Positions 28,097 to 37,812 of a DNA stretch of 64,000 bases are shown here, piece after piece. Source of the stretch: PALSA-1004 sp963804885 (GTDB taxonomy: Bacteria > Pseudomonadota > Gammaproteobacteria > Burkholderiales > SG8-41). The position numbers and the translations under genes were made by a program. The notes under the pieces were generated by a model. That model did no database searches. It was not told where the DNA came from and was given only the letters and a program-made list of their open reading frames with translations. Location: NCBI GenBank assembly GCA_963804885.1, contig CAWDSF010000005.1, positions 124,001-188,000 on the forward strand, read 5' to 3'. The number at the start of each line of letters is the position of its first letter. Positions within the stretch are counted from its first letter, which is position 1.

Positions 28097-28966
28097 CTAG
28101 AACGGCCGGTCGCCGCGGACAAGGATGCGGTAGAGCATGCGGTGCTGACTGTGGTCGTAGTCGAAGCCGGCTTTGTGCATCGCCGAGCGGTTGTCGACGA
28201 TCAGCATGTCGCCCAGCTTGTATTCGTGCACGTAGACAAACTCCGGGCGCATCGCGACTGCCAGCAGCTCGTCGAGGAAAGCCTGCGTTTGCTCCGGGTC
28301 CATGCCCAGCACGTTCTCGGTCTTGCCTTTGTGGAACCAGATCGCTTTGGTGCCACGTTCCGGATGGGTGCGCACCAGCGGCTGGATCGTCGGCGGAACC
28401 TTCGCCGTTTGCTGGTCACGCACGATGTCGGGATTGGCAATCTTGAAACGCGCGGGGCTCAGGAGGCTGCAAGCCGTCTGCATGCCGGTGATGCGCTGCT
28501 TCCACTCTTCCGGCAACGCCTCGTACGCGGCGCGCGCGTTGAAAATCGAAGTGCCCCCGCCTTTGTCCGGCAGCGCCACCGGGTAGAGCATCGTGAATTT
28601 CGGCGGCCGCTCCTGGTTGGTATGATCGGTATGCCAGGTCGAGTTCTTCGCCACTTTCGCGACATTGCCCTGACTGTCCTTGTGCCGGTTGGACAGCACG
28701 CTGACGAGCGGCAGGCCATCCACGAGGTAGCGCCGGTTCTGGTCTTCCATAAGCTCGCCGAACAGCTCGGCGGCCGCCTGATATTGCGCCGCCGAAAACT
28801 GCTGACCACGGATGACGAGCACGACGTTATCGACCGCGGCGTCGTAGATGCGCTGGCGTGTCGCCTCATCAATCGGCTTGCGCAGGTCGACGCCGGTCAC
28901 TTCTGCGCCGATTTGCTCCTTGAGCCTGGTGATTTTCAACGTCTCGGTTGCCGCCATCGTGTTCAT
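28097..28966 (-). CDS. TauD/TfdA family Fe(II)/2-oxoglutarate dioxygenase
   Basis: 289 aa. Non-haem iron dioxygenase; relatives oxidise taurine, 2,4-D or similar sulfonates and carboxylates. N-terminal IGAEVTGVDLRKPID is typical of TauD. The metal triad is visible as H-T-D in NSTWHTDHTN and the distal H in SQHRMLYRILV; the downstream arginine (MLYR) should bind 2-oxoglutarate. Start at MNTMAATETLK after a purine-rich site. Its start overlaps the stop of the upstream membrane protein gene by four bases (ATGA), so translation is coupled. Confidence 0.93.
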   Translation of the reverse strand: MNTMAATETLKITRLKEQIGAEVTGVDLRKPIDEATRQRIYDAAVDNVVLVIRGQQFSAAQYQAAAELFGELMEDQNRRYLVDGLPLVSVLSNRHKDSQGNVAKVAKNSTWHTDHTNQERPPKFTMLYPVALPDKGGGTSIFNARAAYEALPEEWKQRITGMQTACSLLSPARFKIANPDIVRDQQTAKVPPTIQPLVRTHPERGTKAIWFHKGKTENVLGMDPEQTQAFLDELLAVAMRPEFVYVHEYKLGDMLIVDNRSAMHKAGFDYDHSQHRMLYRILVRGDRPF

Positions 28967-29268
28967 CGGTTTGCCCCCTGGAATGCGGTGCGCCCTGCAC
29001 GCTTGATGCGCCAATACCAAAAGCCGGCGGCGAACGCCAGCGGATGCGTGACCCAAGTGCTATACACGTGCCACTTACTATAATTGAAAATGCCGGCGCT
29101 GACTTCCGTGTAGCGGCCGTGACTCATCAGAAAATTATGCCCATCGACGATTTTCCCGTTGATCGCGTCTCCACCCAGGTAAATCGCGCCGATGAAATAC
29201 AGCGCGAAATTAACGAGGCCGAGCGTGAATACGATGAGGCAGATGCGGAGCTTTATTTTATCGCTCAT
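28963..29268 (-). CDS. Small inner-membrane protein, coupled to the TauD-like gene
   Basis: 101 aa. Hydrophobic helix at residues 8-28 (RICLIVFTLGLVNFALYFIG) and a second one near the C-terminus (HPLAFAAGFWYWRI). The loop between contains KIVDGHNFLMSHGRYTEV. No family recognised. The ATGA overlap with the dioxygenase suggests a shared function, perhaps at the membrane. Confidence 0.75.
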   Translation of the reverse strand: MSDKIKLRICLIVFTLGLVNFALYFIGAIYLGGDAINGKIVDGHNFLMSHGRYTEVSAGIFNYSKWHVYSTWVTHPLAFAAGFWYWRIKRAGRTAFQGANR

Positions 29269-29299
29269 ATCGACTTTCAGTCACGCTGTGTTTGCCGCA

Positions 29300-30697
29300 T
29301 CAGGCCTTCAGCATCAGCTTGACCAGCGCGTCGGCGCGCGGCTGCTCGTCGAGCTTGCGGCAGATCTCGATAATCTTTTCGTACTGCGCCGCAGGAATCG
29401 GCAGCCCGGGCACGATGCCGCGAATGCGCCGCGCTTCCTCTTCGAAATCCCAGATGAATTCGCGCCCGGTGCCTTGCCGCGTGTAGCTTTTCCCGTCCTT
29501 CGTGAATATCGTGATGCGCGGACCGAAGAGCGTCATGGTCGGCGACGGAATGATGGTCACGCGCTGTGTGAGCTCCAGCACTTCCGGCGGATCGTCCTTG
29601 CTCGCCGTTTGCGGCGCCCAGTCGCGCAGCAGCGGAAACCCGCGCTTGATCGCGGCGTAAGCTAGATGATAGGCCGTGCTGCCGGCTTTTTTGTTGGTGT
29701 CTTCGCGGCGCACCGCGAACGCCGGGCTCGGATACTGCGTCTCCAGCCAGTTCACCACGGCCTCGATGCGGTCGATCTCGCCCGGCTTGATATCGTGCTC
29801 GGCACAGAGCTGGGCAGTCACGTCGATATGCGCGATGTTGTAGCCCGAAATCGAATAAATGCGGTACAGCGTTTCGAGAAAAATCCACTCCTGCCCCAGC
29901 TTCTCGGTAATTTTGGCGAGGCTCGCATGGGTGTCGCCGGTAAAGCTATACAGCAGCCTGCCGTGATTGTTGCCCACGTACGCATGGTAGAAGCCCGCCT
30001 CGCCTTCGAGCACGGTCTCCCCGCCCACATGGCCGTTGCGCGCGAGTGCGACTGCCAGCATTGCATTGCGCACCGCCGCGCCTTCACGCAACGCGCGGCC
30101 GCCGCTGCGCGCGCCTTCGAGATTGCCGCTCGCGAGACTCGCGCAGAGCGCAATCGTGCTGTTCATCTGGTCTTCGTCGAGGCCGTAAATTTTGGCCGCC
30201 GCAACGGCGCCACCGAAAATGCCGAATATCGGACTCGCGTGGAAACCCCGCGCCGCGAGCGTCGGGATGAAGTCCGCCGCGAGCCGTTCCATCACTTCGT
30301 ATCCGGCGGCCAGCGCGGTGATGAAATCCTTGCCGTTTGCGCCGGTCTCTTCGGCCGCCGCGAGCGCCGCCGGCGGCACGCTCGTGCCCGGATGCATGAG
30401 CATGCGGAACGTGTCCCACTTGCCGCCCGCAAATGCCATTTCGGAGTTGGCGAAAGCGGCGCCGCCCTTGGTGACTTTCTCGCCGGTGACGAGAATGGTC
30501 GCGCCCCGCCTGACCCCGGCTTCCTCGTCGGCCATCAGCTTGACCGCGTCGCGACCCGGCTGGGTTCCCGCGCCGATCAGGATCGATGATAACGACTGCA
30601 GCGTCACGCCCTTGGCGCGATCGACGACTGCCGGCGGCAGTTGGGCGTAGGTGAGGCCGGTGACCCAGCGGGCAAGTTGGCGGCTTAGAGAGGCCAT
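29300..30697 (-). CDS. MmgE/PrpD family protein
   Basis: 465 aa. Start at MASLSRQLARWVTGL with an AGGACC site; the open frame upstream is not protein-like. Family text: VDRAKGVTLQSLSSILIGAG, FANSEMAFAGGKWD (where other PrpD members have HALDFDD), HPGTSVPPAALAAAEETGA and GFHASPIFGIFGGAVAAAKI. The H-D-D cluster of the MmgE/PrpD gene at 14608 is replaced by GGKWDTFRMLMHPG, so the active site may differ. Lies 32 bases before the small membrane protein gene on the same strand. Confidence 0.88.
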   Translation of the reverse strand: MASLSRQLARWVTGLTYAQLPPAVVDRAKGVTLQSLSSILIGAGTQPGRDAVKLMADEEAGVRRGATILVTGEKVTKGGAAFANSEMAFAGGKWDTFRMLMHPGTSVPPAALAAAEETGANGKDFITALAAGYEVMERLAADFIPTLAARGFHASPIFGIFGGAVAAAKIYGLDEDQMNSTIALCASLASGNLEGARSGGRALREGAAVRNAMLAVALARNGHVGGETVLEGEAGFYHAYVGNNHGRLLYSFTGDTHASLAKITEKLGQEWIFLETLYRIYSISGYNIAHIDVTAQLCAEHDIKPGEIDRIEAVVNWLETQYPSPAFAVRREDTNKKAGSTAYHLAYAAIKRGFPLLRDWAPQTASKDDPPEVLELTQRVTIIPSPTMTLFGPRITIFTKDGKSYTRQGTGREFIWDFEEEARRIRGIVPGLPIPAAQYEKIIEICRKLDEQPRADALVKLMLKA

Positions 30698-30971
30698 GGC
30701 GGTCTGGTCCTGTGCGAGCGGATGAATACGGATCGGCGTCGACGTGCGGGAGGACGATTGCACCGTTGAAACGCTTATATATTTGCCGCGGAGTACAAAG
30801 CTGTCCGGGCGCTGCCATGTTACCCGATCATCACAGTGGTTGGCTGCCGCGTTAAGTATTTCACTGCACGTCCGCCGAAACTTTGGCATTATTCAGATGG
30901 CGGCATCAAGGCGCGCCGGGCGGGCGCCGATAAAAGGGAAGAAAACGCAGCAGTCGACCGAGAGGCTTTCC

Positions 30972-31355
30972 ATGCGAAGAGCTTGTGTGGCGGTGCTGGC
31001 GCTCGTCAGTTCGAGCGCTCTGGCGGGATGGGTCGAAGTCAGCGACACGGATCGGTTTATTACCTTTGCGGACCCCGCCACCATCAGCAAATCGGGCGAC
31101 ACCGTGAAGATGTGGGATCTGCTCGACTACCGGAAAATCCGCGAAGTCGAAGGGGTACGTTACCTATCGCAGAAATCGGAAAGCGAGTACGACTGCAAAA
31201 AAGCGCGCACGCGGCCGCTCGTCATGTTCCTGCACTTGGGAATGATGGGCAGCGGCCAGACCGTCTTCACCAGCACTACCCCCGACCCGTGGCAACGCGT
31301 GGAGCCGGGCTCGGTCAACGAGGCTTTAATGAAGTACGCGTGCGCGCAGCGCTAA
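30972..31355 (+). CDS. Surface-adhesin E-like small exported protein
   Basis: 127 aa. Signal peptide MRRACVAVLALVSSSALA, then GWVEVSDTDRFITFADPATI, VKMWDLLDYR and SEYDCKKARTRPLVMF. The layout of a strand-rich domain with a conserved cysteine pair (YDCKK ... KYACAQR) is common to proteins annotated as surface-adhesin E in betaproteobacteria. Convergent with the histidine kinase; the stops overlap by four bases. Confidence 0.85.
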   Translation: MRRACVAVLALVSSSALAGWVEVSDTDRFITFADPATISKSGDTVKMWDLLDYRKIREVEGVRYLSQKSESEYDCKKARTRPLVMFLHLGMMGSGQTVFTSTTPDPWQRVEPGSVNEALMKYACAQR

Positions 31356-33706
31356 GTCCCTGAGAGGCCCGAACCAGTTCCCGCCGCGCCGTCGCCCGCG
31401 AGCGATGCGAGCAGCGCCTGTAACGCGTTGATGTCCGCGGGCTTGACGAGGTGGTGATCGAATCCCGCTTCCTGTGACAGCCGGCGATCCTTCGCCTGTC
31501 CCCAGCCGGTCAATGCGACCAGCGCCGCGCGGTGGTCCGGAAATCGGCGGCGCAGCGTGCGCGCCACTTCATAGCCGTCCATGCCGGGCATGCCGATGTC
31601 CAGCAGAACCACCGCCGGACCGTACGCGCCGAACGCTTCGATTGCCTGATGACCGTCATGCGCGACGCGCACGTCCGCGCCAAGCAACCTTAACACCATG
31701 CCCAGGCTCTCCGCGGCATCGCTATTGTCGTCGACGACCAGAATGCGCGTCTGCGCGAGTCTGGTGAGGGGCGGTTCTGCGATCGGCGCATCCGCCGCCT
31801 GATTCGCCGCCAGCGGGAGGCGCAACGTGAACACGCTGCCCGTTTCGGGCCCGTTGCTTCGCGCGTTGAGCGTGCCCCCATGCATTTCGGCCAGCCGCCG
31901 CGCGAGCGCCAGCCCCACGCCAAGGCCGCCGTGTCCGCGCGCGCCCGAACGAGCGCCGCGGCTGAACATTTCGAACATGCGCGGGAGAGCCTCGGGCGCA
32001 AAGCCAGGGCCGTTGTCGCTAACACTCACCGTGACGTGATCGCCGTTGTGCTTCGCCTCGATGGCGACGCGTCCCCCATCTTCCGTGTACGTAGCCGCGT
32101 TGTTCAGCAGGTTGGAGAGGACCTGCGCGAGACGCACCGGATCGCCTTCAACCCACATCGGCTCCTCGGGCAGCGCCACGTGCAGATCGTGCCTGGCGGC
32201 GCGTATCAGCGGTTCGCTGGTTTCGATCGCATTGTGCACGATCGCGCCCACGGCAACGCGTTCCTTGCGCAGGACGAGCGCGTCGCGGCTGATGCGCGAC
32301 ATCTCGAGCAGATCATCGACGAGCCGCACCAGATGATTGATCTGCCGGCCCATCATTTCGTGCACGGGCGCGGTTACGAGGTCGTCGGTGCCTGCCAGGC
32401 GCAGCAGCGACAGCGAATTGCGCAGCGGCGCGAGCGGATTGCGCAATTCGTGCGACAGCGTCGCGATAAATTCATCCTTTGCGTGGTCCGCTTCCGCCAG
32501 CCGCTCGGCCTGCATGCGGATTGCCTGCTCCGCGTGCTGACGGTCGGTGGTGTCGCGGGCAGTGCCGGCGACGGCGACGACATCGCCATCCCGCCCGACG
32601 ACAGGCACGAATATGTAATCGTAAAATCGCCGGCCGGTCGCGCCGGTGAAGGGCACTTCGCCGCGTATCGGTTTGCGCGTGGCTATCACCTCTTCGATTT
32701 CGCGGTCGTGCATTTCCGCATGCGAGCGCTCGTAGCCCAGCTCCAGGCAGTTTTTCCCGAGCGCTTCCTGGCGGCTTTTGCCCCACAACTTGAGCAGCGC
32801 TTCGTTGGCATATATGAAACGGTGATCGAGGCCGAATATATAGACTAAGTCCGGCGTATTCGATAAAGCCGCTTCGTAAATGCGGCGCTGCCGCTCGGAA
32901 GCTGCGACGAGCTGCGCCTGTTCGGCTTCGGCTTTCCTGACGTCGCTCACATCGCGAAAGTAAACCGCGATACCTTCCGGCGAGGGGTAAGTGTGGACCT
33001 CGTACCAGCGGGCGTGATCCGCGTAGTACGCGGTCTTGCAACCGGACACGCGGGCGTTCATCGCGGCCCGGTAGATTGACTCGAGCTCATGCCCGCGCAA
33101 GCCCGGAAATTCATTCCAGATGACTTTGCCGATTAATTGGTCGCAGCTGCGTCCCATCACGCGTTCCGCTTCGCGGTTGACGAAGGTGAAACACCAGGAC
33201 CGGTCGAGCGCAAAAAATCCCTGGGTAATGCTCTGGAGTATGTCGGTGGCGCGCAGGTTGTTCTCCACGCGTGCGCGGACGGTCACGTCCTCGACCTTAT
33301 GGATAATGTAAAGAATTTCCCCGTGTTCGTTCAGCACGGGGGAATTGACCGGATGCCAGTACCGTTCGCCGGTGTCGCCCGCCGCGTCTTTCGGCGGCTG
33401 CAGATCGTAGCGCTGAATATCCATGGCGTGGTCGGCCCGCGTTGCCATCACCCGTGCGAGCGATGCGCGCAGTTTTTTCATCGCGGCCACCGCGTGAGCG
33501 TCGCCGGGGTTGCCGGCGAAGACCTCGAACAGGCCGCGCCCGACAATGGCACCGCGTTGTGTGTAAGTCGCGCGGAGAAAAGCGTCGCTCGCGCCGAGGA
33601 CGGTAAAGCCCACGTCCGGCCGCAGTATGAGAAAAAGACCCGGCGCACCTTCGAAGACGCGCTTGAAATCGACGCCGGCCACCGGCCCGCTCCCCAAGGT
33701 ATCCAT
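31352..33706 (-). CDS. Hybrid sensor histidine kinase: three PAS, HisKA, HATPase, receiver
   Basis: 784 aa, no transmembrane segment, so cytoplasmic. PAS-like domains at about 15-140, 150-265 and 275-395 (YRIYSI-type loops; FIYANEALLKLWGK in the third). HisKA with phospho-acceptor H419 (TLSHELRNPLAPLRN). HATPase_c with N-box NLLNNAATYT (532-541), G1 DNGPGF (564-569) and G2 GGLGVGLAL. A C-terminal receiver starts at RILVVDDNSD and has phospho-acceptor D703 (VVLLDIGMPG). The PAS-HK-REC order suits a phosphorelay; no response-regulator gene is adjacent. Confidence 0.93.
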   Translation of the reverse strand: MDTLGSGPVAGVDFKRVFEGAPGLFLILRPDVGFTVLGASDAFLRATYTQRGAIVGRGLFEVFAGNPGDAHAVAAMKKLRASLARVMATRADHAMDIQRYDLQPPKDAAGDTGERYWHPVNSPVLNEHGEILYIIHKVEDVTVRARVENNLRATDILQSITQGFFALDRSWCFTFVNREAERVMGRSCDQLIGKVIWNEFPGLRGHELESIYRAAMNARVSGCKTAYYADHARWYEVHTYPSPEGIAVYFRDVSDVRKAEAEQAQLVAASERQRRIYEAALSNTPDLVYIFGLDHRFIYANEALLKLWGKSRQEALGKNCLELGYERSHAEMHDREIEEVIATRKPIRGEVPFTGATGRRFYDYIFVPVVGRDGDVVAVAGTARDTTDRQHAEQAIRMQAERLAEADHAKDEFIATLSHELRNPLAPLRNSLSLLRLAGTDDLVTAPVHEMMGRQINHLVRLVDDLLEMSRISRDALVLRKERVAVGAIVHNAIETSEPLIRAARHDLHVALPEEPMWVEGDPVRLAQVLSNLLNNAATYTEDGGRVAIEAKHNGDHVTVSVSDNGPGFAPEALPRMFEMFSRGARSGARGHGGLGVGLALARRLAEMHGGTLNARSNGPETGSVFTLRLPLAANQAADAPIAEPPLTRLAQTRILVVDDNSDAAESLGMVLRLLGADVRVAHDGHQAIEAFGAYGPAVVLLDIGMPGMDGYEVARTLRRRFPDHRAALVALTGWGQAKDRRLSQEAGFDHHLVKPADINALQALLASLAGDGAAGTGSGLSGT

Positions 33707-33870
33707 AATTTAGTCTACCGTAACATTGTCTTACAGCCTGCCAGTGTATTCCTACAGGAGTTACCTGGGGCCGCAACTGCGAAAAGCGGGATTAAGAGGT
33801 CTAACTGGGGTGTCCATTGCAAACGGGCGCACTCGCACCCCAAACACATCAATCGATTGGAGAGATCATC

Positions 33871-34285
33871 ATGAATCCCGTAGTACATTTTGAAATGCCA
33901 ACGCAGGACAAGCAGCGCATGGTCGCCTTCTACGCGAAAACATTCGGCTGGAAAGCGCAGATGCTCGGACCCGAGATGGGCGACTACGTGCTCGTCACCA
34001 CCACGGAAACCGACCGGAACAGCCGGCCCTAAAACGCCCGGTGCCATCAATGGCGGCTTTTACCCGAAATCGGCGGACAAGCCGGCTCAATATCCGTCGG
34101 TGGTCGTCGCCGTCGACGATATTCGTGACTCGATGCGCAAGATTACCGAGGCCGGCGGCAAGGTGCTCGGCGAACCGATGGAGATTCCCGGCTACGGGCT
34201 TTACGTGTCGTTTTTCGACACCGAAGGCAATCGCGTCAGCATGATGGAGCCGACCGCCCAGATGAAGTCCGGCGGGCACGGGTAG
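33871..34285 (+). CDS. VOC/glyoxalase-like protein, with an apparent +1 frameshift
   Basis: 138 aa after correction. Two beta-alpha-beta-beta-beta units: VVHFEMPTQDKQRMVAFYAKTFGW (N-terminal half) and VVVAVDDIRDSMRKITEAGG with GLYVSFFDTEGNRVSMMEP (C-terminal half). One extra T at 34030 creates a TAA after NSRP; removing it gives RPKTPGAINGGFYP, as in homologues. GGAGA site before ATG 33871. Similar to the YdcJ-like or 'DUF' VOC proteins; substrate unknown. Confidence 0.85.
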
Positions 34286-34406
34286 CATTTTCGAAGCGCT
34301 AAGCGGGTTTGCGTACAGAGTTCCGGCGGGAAAAACCCGCATACTGATTTCGCAGCAAATGACAATCCCGTCTATTTGGAAATCAGGTCCCACCGGAGAA
34401 GCATCC

Positions 34407-34841
34407 ATGAACACCGCACAACGATATACCAGGCACTTCCTTAAGAGCATAGCCGTAGTGCTCGTCGCGGGATATGCAAGCTTTGCTTTCAGCGCCGAAG
34501 TCAGGGTTCTGCTTGCGGGAAACCAGGAAGTCCCGCCAGTGACGACGGCCGCATCAGGCAGCGGCAGCTTCAACGTCGGCGCGGACGGGTCCATTAGCGG
34601 CAGCGTTTCGACGCTCAGCCTGGCTGGCACCGCCGCGCACATCCACGAAGGCGCGCCGAGCGCGAATGGGCCGGTCATTATCCCGTTGACCCAGACGTCC
34701 GCGAACGTGTGGTCGGTTCCCCCCGGCGCGAAATTGACCGATGCCCAGATGCAGAGCTACAAGTCCGGGCAGCTTTATGTGAACGTCCACAGCGCCGCCA
34801 ACAAAGGCGGCGAAATTCGCGGCCAGCTCGAACCGAAATAA
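34407..34841 (+). CDS. Exported CHRD domain protein
   Basis: 144 aa. Signal peptide (FLKSIAVVLVAGYASFAFS), then one CHRD unit: LLAGNQEVPPVTTAASGSGS, AAHIHEGAPSANGPVIIPL and YVNVHSAANKGGEIRGQL, which are the conserved blocks. CHRD domains were first named from chordin; bacterial versions are secreted proteins of unknown job. GGAG site before the ATG. No partner gene is evident nearby. Confidence 0.92.
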   Translation: MNTAQRYTRHFLKSIAVVLVAGYASFAFSAEVRVLLAGNQEVPPVTTAASGSGSFNVGADGSISGSVSTLSLAGTAAHIHEGAPSANGPVIIPLTQTSANVWSVPPGAKLTDAQMQSYKSGQLYVNVHSAANKGGEIRGQLEPK

Positions 34842-34933
34842 CCGCGACGCGGAGGGGTCGGTGGGACGACGCGGCACCTCCCTTGCCCCGATACATGCTA
34901 CGGCTCCGCCATCCGGTCGCGTAAACTGAAAAC

Positions 34934-36439
34934 ATGCCTGCCGATTCCGTTCATCATTCCGTAAACGAACGCAGCACCGGCAAGACCGAACTTCAACGCA
35001 TTGCTCACGAAGCGATGCTGCAGCGCGGCTTGCTGCCGGACTTTGCACCTGCGGTTATTGCCGAGTCGAACCGGATTACGCACGCTGCCACGGCGTCCGG
35101 CGGCGAGATGCGCGATTTGCGCGGGTTGCCGTGGGCGTCGATCGATAACGACGACTCCCGTGACCTCGATCAGCTCTCGGTTGCCGAAACCATGGCGGAC
35201 GGCGCGATAAAAATCCTGGTCGCGATCGCCGACGTGGACGCGTTGGTGAAAAAGGACTCCGCGATCGACGGCCACGCATGGACCAACACGACGTCGGTCT
35301 ACACGGCCGCGGAAATTTTTCCGATGCTGCCCGAAAAACTGTCGACGGACTTCACGTCGCTGGGCCAGGACCAGGAGCGGCTCGCGATCGTGATCGAAAT
35401 GGTGATTGCGGCCGACGGCACCGTCGCAGCATCCGATATTTATCGCGCGGTAGTGCTCAATCGCGCCAAGCTGGCCTACAACGGGATTGCCGCATGGCTC
35501 GAGGGTACGGCGCCGGCCCCGCCCAGGCTGGCGGCCGTGCCCGGACTGGATGAACAATTGCGCATGCAGGATCGCGCGGCGCAGGCGCTGCGAAAAGTGC
35601 GGCACTCTCACGGCGCGTTGGGACTGGAAACGCTGGAAGTGCGCGCCGTGTTCGACGATGGTGCGCTGGCCGATTTGCGGCCGGATGAAAAAAACCGCGC
35701 GAAGCAACTGATCGAGGACTTCATGATCGCGGTAAATGGCGTGACCGCCAGGTATCTTGCCGCGAAGGGCTTGCCATCGCTGCGCCGCGTGCTGCGTACC
35801 CCGAAAAGATGGGACCGCATCGCCGCGCTGGCGGCCGAGTCGGGCGAGCGCCTGCCGCCGACGCCGGACGCCGCTGCGCTCGATAATTTTTTGAATAAAC
35901 GCCGTAACGTCGACCCGTTGCACTTTGCCGACATTTCGCTCGCCGTCGTCAAGCTGCTGGGCTCAGGCGAATACGCGCTGCAGGCGCCGGGCCAGCCCGC
36001 CGAAGGCCACTTCGGACTCGCCGTCAGAGATTACGCGCATTCCACCGCACCCAACCGCCGCTTTCCGGACCTCGTAGCGCAACGCTTGCTGAAGGCGGCG
36101 CTTGCGGGCCTGCCGTCGCCCTATGCCAACGACGAGCTTGTCACGCTCGCGCGCCATTGCACCGAACAGGAAGACAATGCGGCGAAAGTGGAACGTCAGG
36201 TCAGGAAGTCCGCCGCCGCGCTGCTCCTGGCGACGCGGATCGGCGCGCGATTCGAAGCTATCGTCACTGGCGCTTCGGACAAGGGAACCTGGGTGCGAAT
36301 TTCGGGGCCTTCTGCGGAAGGCCGGGTCGTGCGCGGATCCGAGGGACTCGACGTCGGCGACCGCGTCCGCGTGGAGCTTGTCCGCACCGACGTCGCGCGC
36401 GGGTTTATCGATTTCGCCGCAGTGCCCCGGCGACGGTAG
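34934..36439 (+). CDS. RNase II/R family 3'-5' exoribonuclease (RNB domain)
   Basis: 501 aa. The RNB catalytic core starts near residue 62 with DLRGLPWASIDNDDSRDLDQ, holding the conserved acidic residues that bind Mg2+, and SVYTAAEIFPMLPEKLSTDF. YAHSTAPNRRFPDLVAQRLL is the usual late RNB block. The C-terminal 80 residues contain an S1-like region (WVRISGPSAEGRVVRG). It lacks the N-terminal cold-shock domains of RNase R, so it is a short RNB protein as found in many betaproteobacteria. Confidence 0.93.
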   Translation: MPADSVHHSVNERSTGKTELQRIAHEAMLQRGLLPDFAPAVIAESNRITHAATASGGEMRDLRGLPWASIDNDDSRDLDQLSVAETMADGAIKILVAIADVDALVKKDSAIDGHAWTNTTSVYTAAEIFPMLPEKLSTDFTSLGQDQERLAIVIEMVIAADGTVAASDIYRAVVLNRAKLAYNGIAAWLEGTAPAPPRLAAVPGLDEQLRMQDRAAQALRKVRHSHGALGLETLEVRAVFDDGALADLRPDEKNRAKQLIEDFMIAVNGVTARYLAAKGLPSLRRVLRTPKRWDRIAALAAESGERLPPTPDAAALDNFLNKRRNVDPLHFADISLAVVKLLGSGEYALQAPGQPAEGHFGLAVRDYAHSTAPNRRFPDLVAQRLLKAALAGLPSPYANDELVTLARHCTEQEDNAAKVERQVRKSAAALLLATRIGARFEAIVTGASDKGTWVRISGPSAEGRVVRGSEGLDVGDRVRVELVRTDVARGFIDFAAVPRRR

Positions 36440-36519
36440 CACCGATCGGCTGGCCTTCGGCGGGCGAAATTGGCGAACGAGACGTCTGCCCCTAAGCCGC
36501 ATGACCACCGCGCTCCCGG

Positions 36520-37493
36520 CTACTCGACCCTGATGTTGGCGCGTCCGGATGACGCGTTCGAAATAATCGAGTTCTTTCCTGATCTTCGCGGTCAGCTCTT
36601 CCGGCGTGCTGCCCACCGGGTCGGAGCCGGTGGCCACTATGCGCTCGATCGTGTCGGGCTGCTTTAGAACGCTCACGACGGCACGCTGAAGTTTGTCGAT
36701 GATCGGACGCGGCGTTTTCGCGGGCGCGAGTATGCCCTGCCACGGGCTGACGGTGACGCCCGGCAACCCGGCTTCCGCAAATGTGGGCACCTCGGGAAGA
36801 TATGCAAGGCGCTGGGCGCTTGAAGTCGCCAGGACCTTGATCCGGCCGGACTTGATAAACGGCATGGCTGACGCGGTGGTCGCAAAAATGAGATGGACTT
36901 CGCCCTGCAGCAGCGCAAGTTGCGCGGGGCCGCCGCCTTTGTACATGACGGTTGGAATGTCGGCGCCGGATTCGAGCTTGAAGATCTCGGCCGCGATATG
37001 TCCCGTCCCGCCCATGCCCGGCGCAGCCGACCTGATCTGGCCCGGCTTCGCTTTGGCGAGGGCTACCAGTTCCCTGACTGACGATACGGGCAGCACAGTG
37101 TTCACTACCAGCAGCAGCGGCTGCGTAGTCACCTGGCTTACGGCGGCAAAATCGAGCGCCGCATCGGTACGCCAGCTTGCTGCCGAGAAAAGGCGTGATC
37201 GTGTGCGCGGCATAGGCAAACAGCAAGGTGTAACCATCCGGCGCGGCTCTGGCGGCGATTTCGGTGCCGACGATGGCGCCCGCCCCGGACCGGTTATCGA
37301 CCACCACCTGCTGTTGCAGCAATGGTGAAAGTTTGACGGCGACGATACTCGCCACGATGTCGGTGCTGCCGCCCACCGGTACCGGCACGATCAGGCGTAT
37401 AGGCCGGTCAGGATAGACGCCAGGCTGCGCCGCCGCATATCCACTGGCGCCCGCGAGGAAGAGCAGCGCCGCTACGCGGGAGCGTGTCTGCAC
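36520..37493 (-). CDS. Bug family (TctC) periplasmic solute receptor, with two apparent +1 shifts
   Basis: Signal peptide MQTRSRVAALLFLAGASGYAAA; mature part VYPDRPIRLIVPVPVGGSTDIVA, DNRSGAGAIVG, DGYTLLFA. One extra base near 37166 (taccgatg for tacgatg) moves the frame after GSKLAY; the next frame carries DAALDFAAVSQVTTQ through PAKTPRPII to ERVIRT. A second extra base near 36541 precedes ANIRVE and the stop at 36520. Uncorrected, the gene appears as two overlapping ORFs. About 323 aa corrected, normal for the family. Confidence 0.88.
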
Positions 37494-37550
37494 GGTCTGC
37501 GGCCGCGATTCAGATAACGCTCGATCACACCGACGCGAGGGGCGCGCCGG

Positions 37551-37772
37551 TCAGCCGCGCAATTCCGGGAACACTCTTTCTTCGTCGAATACGCCGGTCT
37601 TGGTCCTGAGAACGACGATGCCGCCGCTCTTGCCCAGGGTCTTTCTTAAAATACCGGCCCGGCTGCCTTCTTCCTTGGATTTGAACATGCGGACGACTTT
37701 TTCGGTGTCGTCGTGCCTCAGCACCCAGCTCGCTTTCGTTTGATCGAAGCGCAGCGTAAATTTTCTCTTCAC
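37551..37772 (-). CDS. DUF2188-like small protein
   Basis: 73 aa. GTG start with a GGAGGGG site: MKRKFTLRFDQTKASWVLRH. The pattern of two short strands, a helix rich in K/E (FKSKEEGSRAGILRK) and GGIVVLRTKTGVFDEERVF matches small DUF2188-like proteins, which have no known function. Real coding is supported by the ribosome site and sensible composition; the overlapping longer frame on the same strand is not protein-like. Confidence 0.7.
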   Translation of the reverse strand: MKRKFTLRFDQTKASWVLRHDDTEKVVRMFKSKEEGSRAGILRKTLGKSGGIVVLRTKTGVFDEERVFPELRG

Positions 37773-37812
37773 TTGCCAACCCCTCCGTTGGTTACATGAT
37801 CTACCTGAGGTC

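Noticed and set aside
34021..34035. TAA inside the VOC gene considered as a recoded stop
   Set aside because: It is TAA, not TGA, and the frame changes after it; a one-base insertion explains it.
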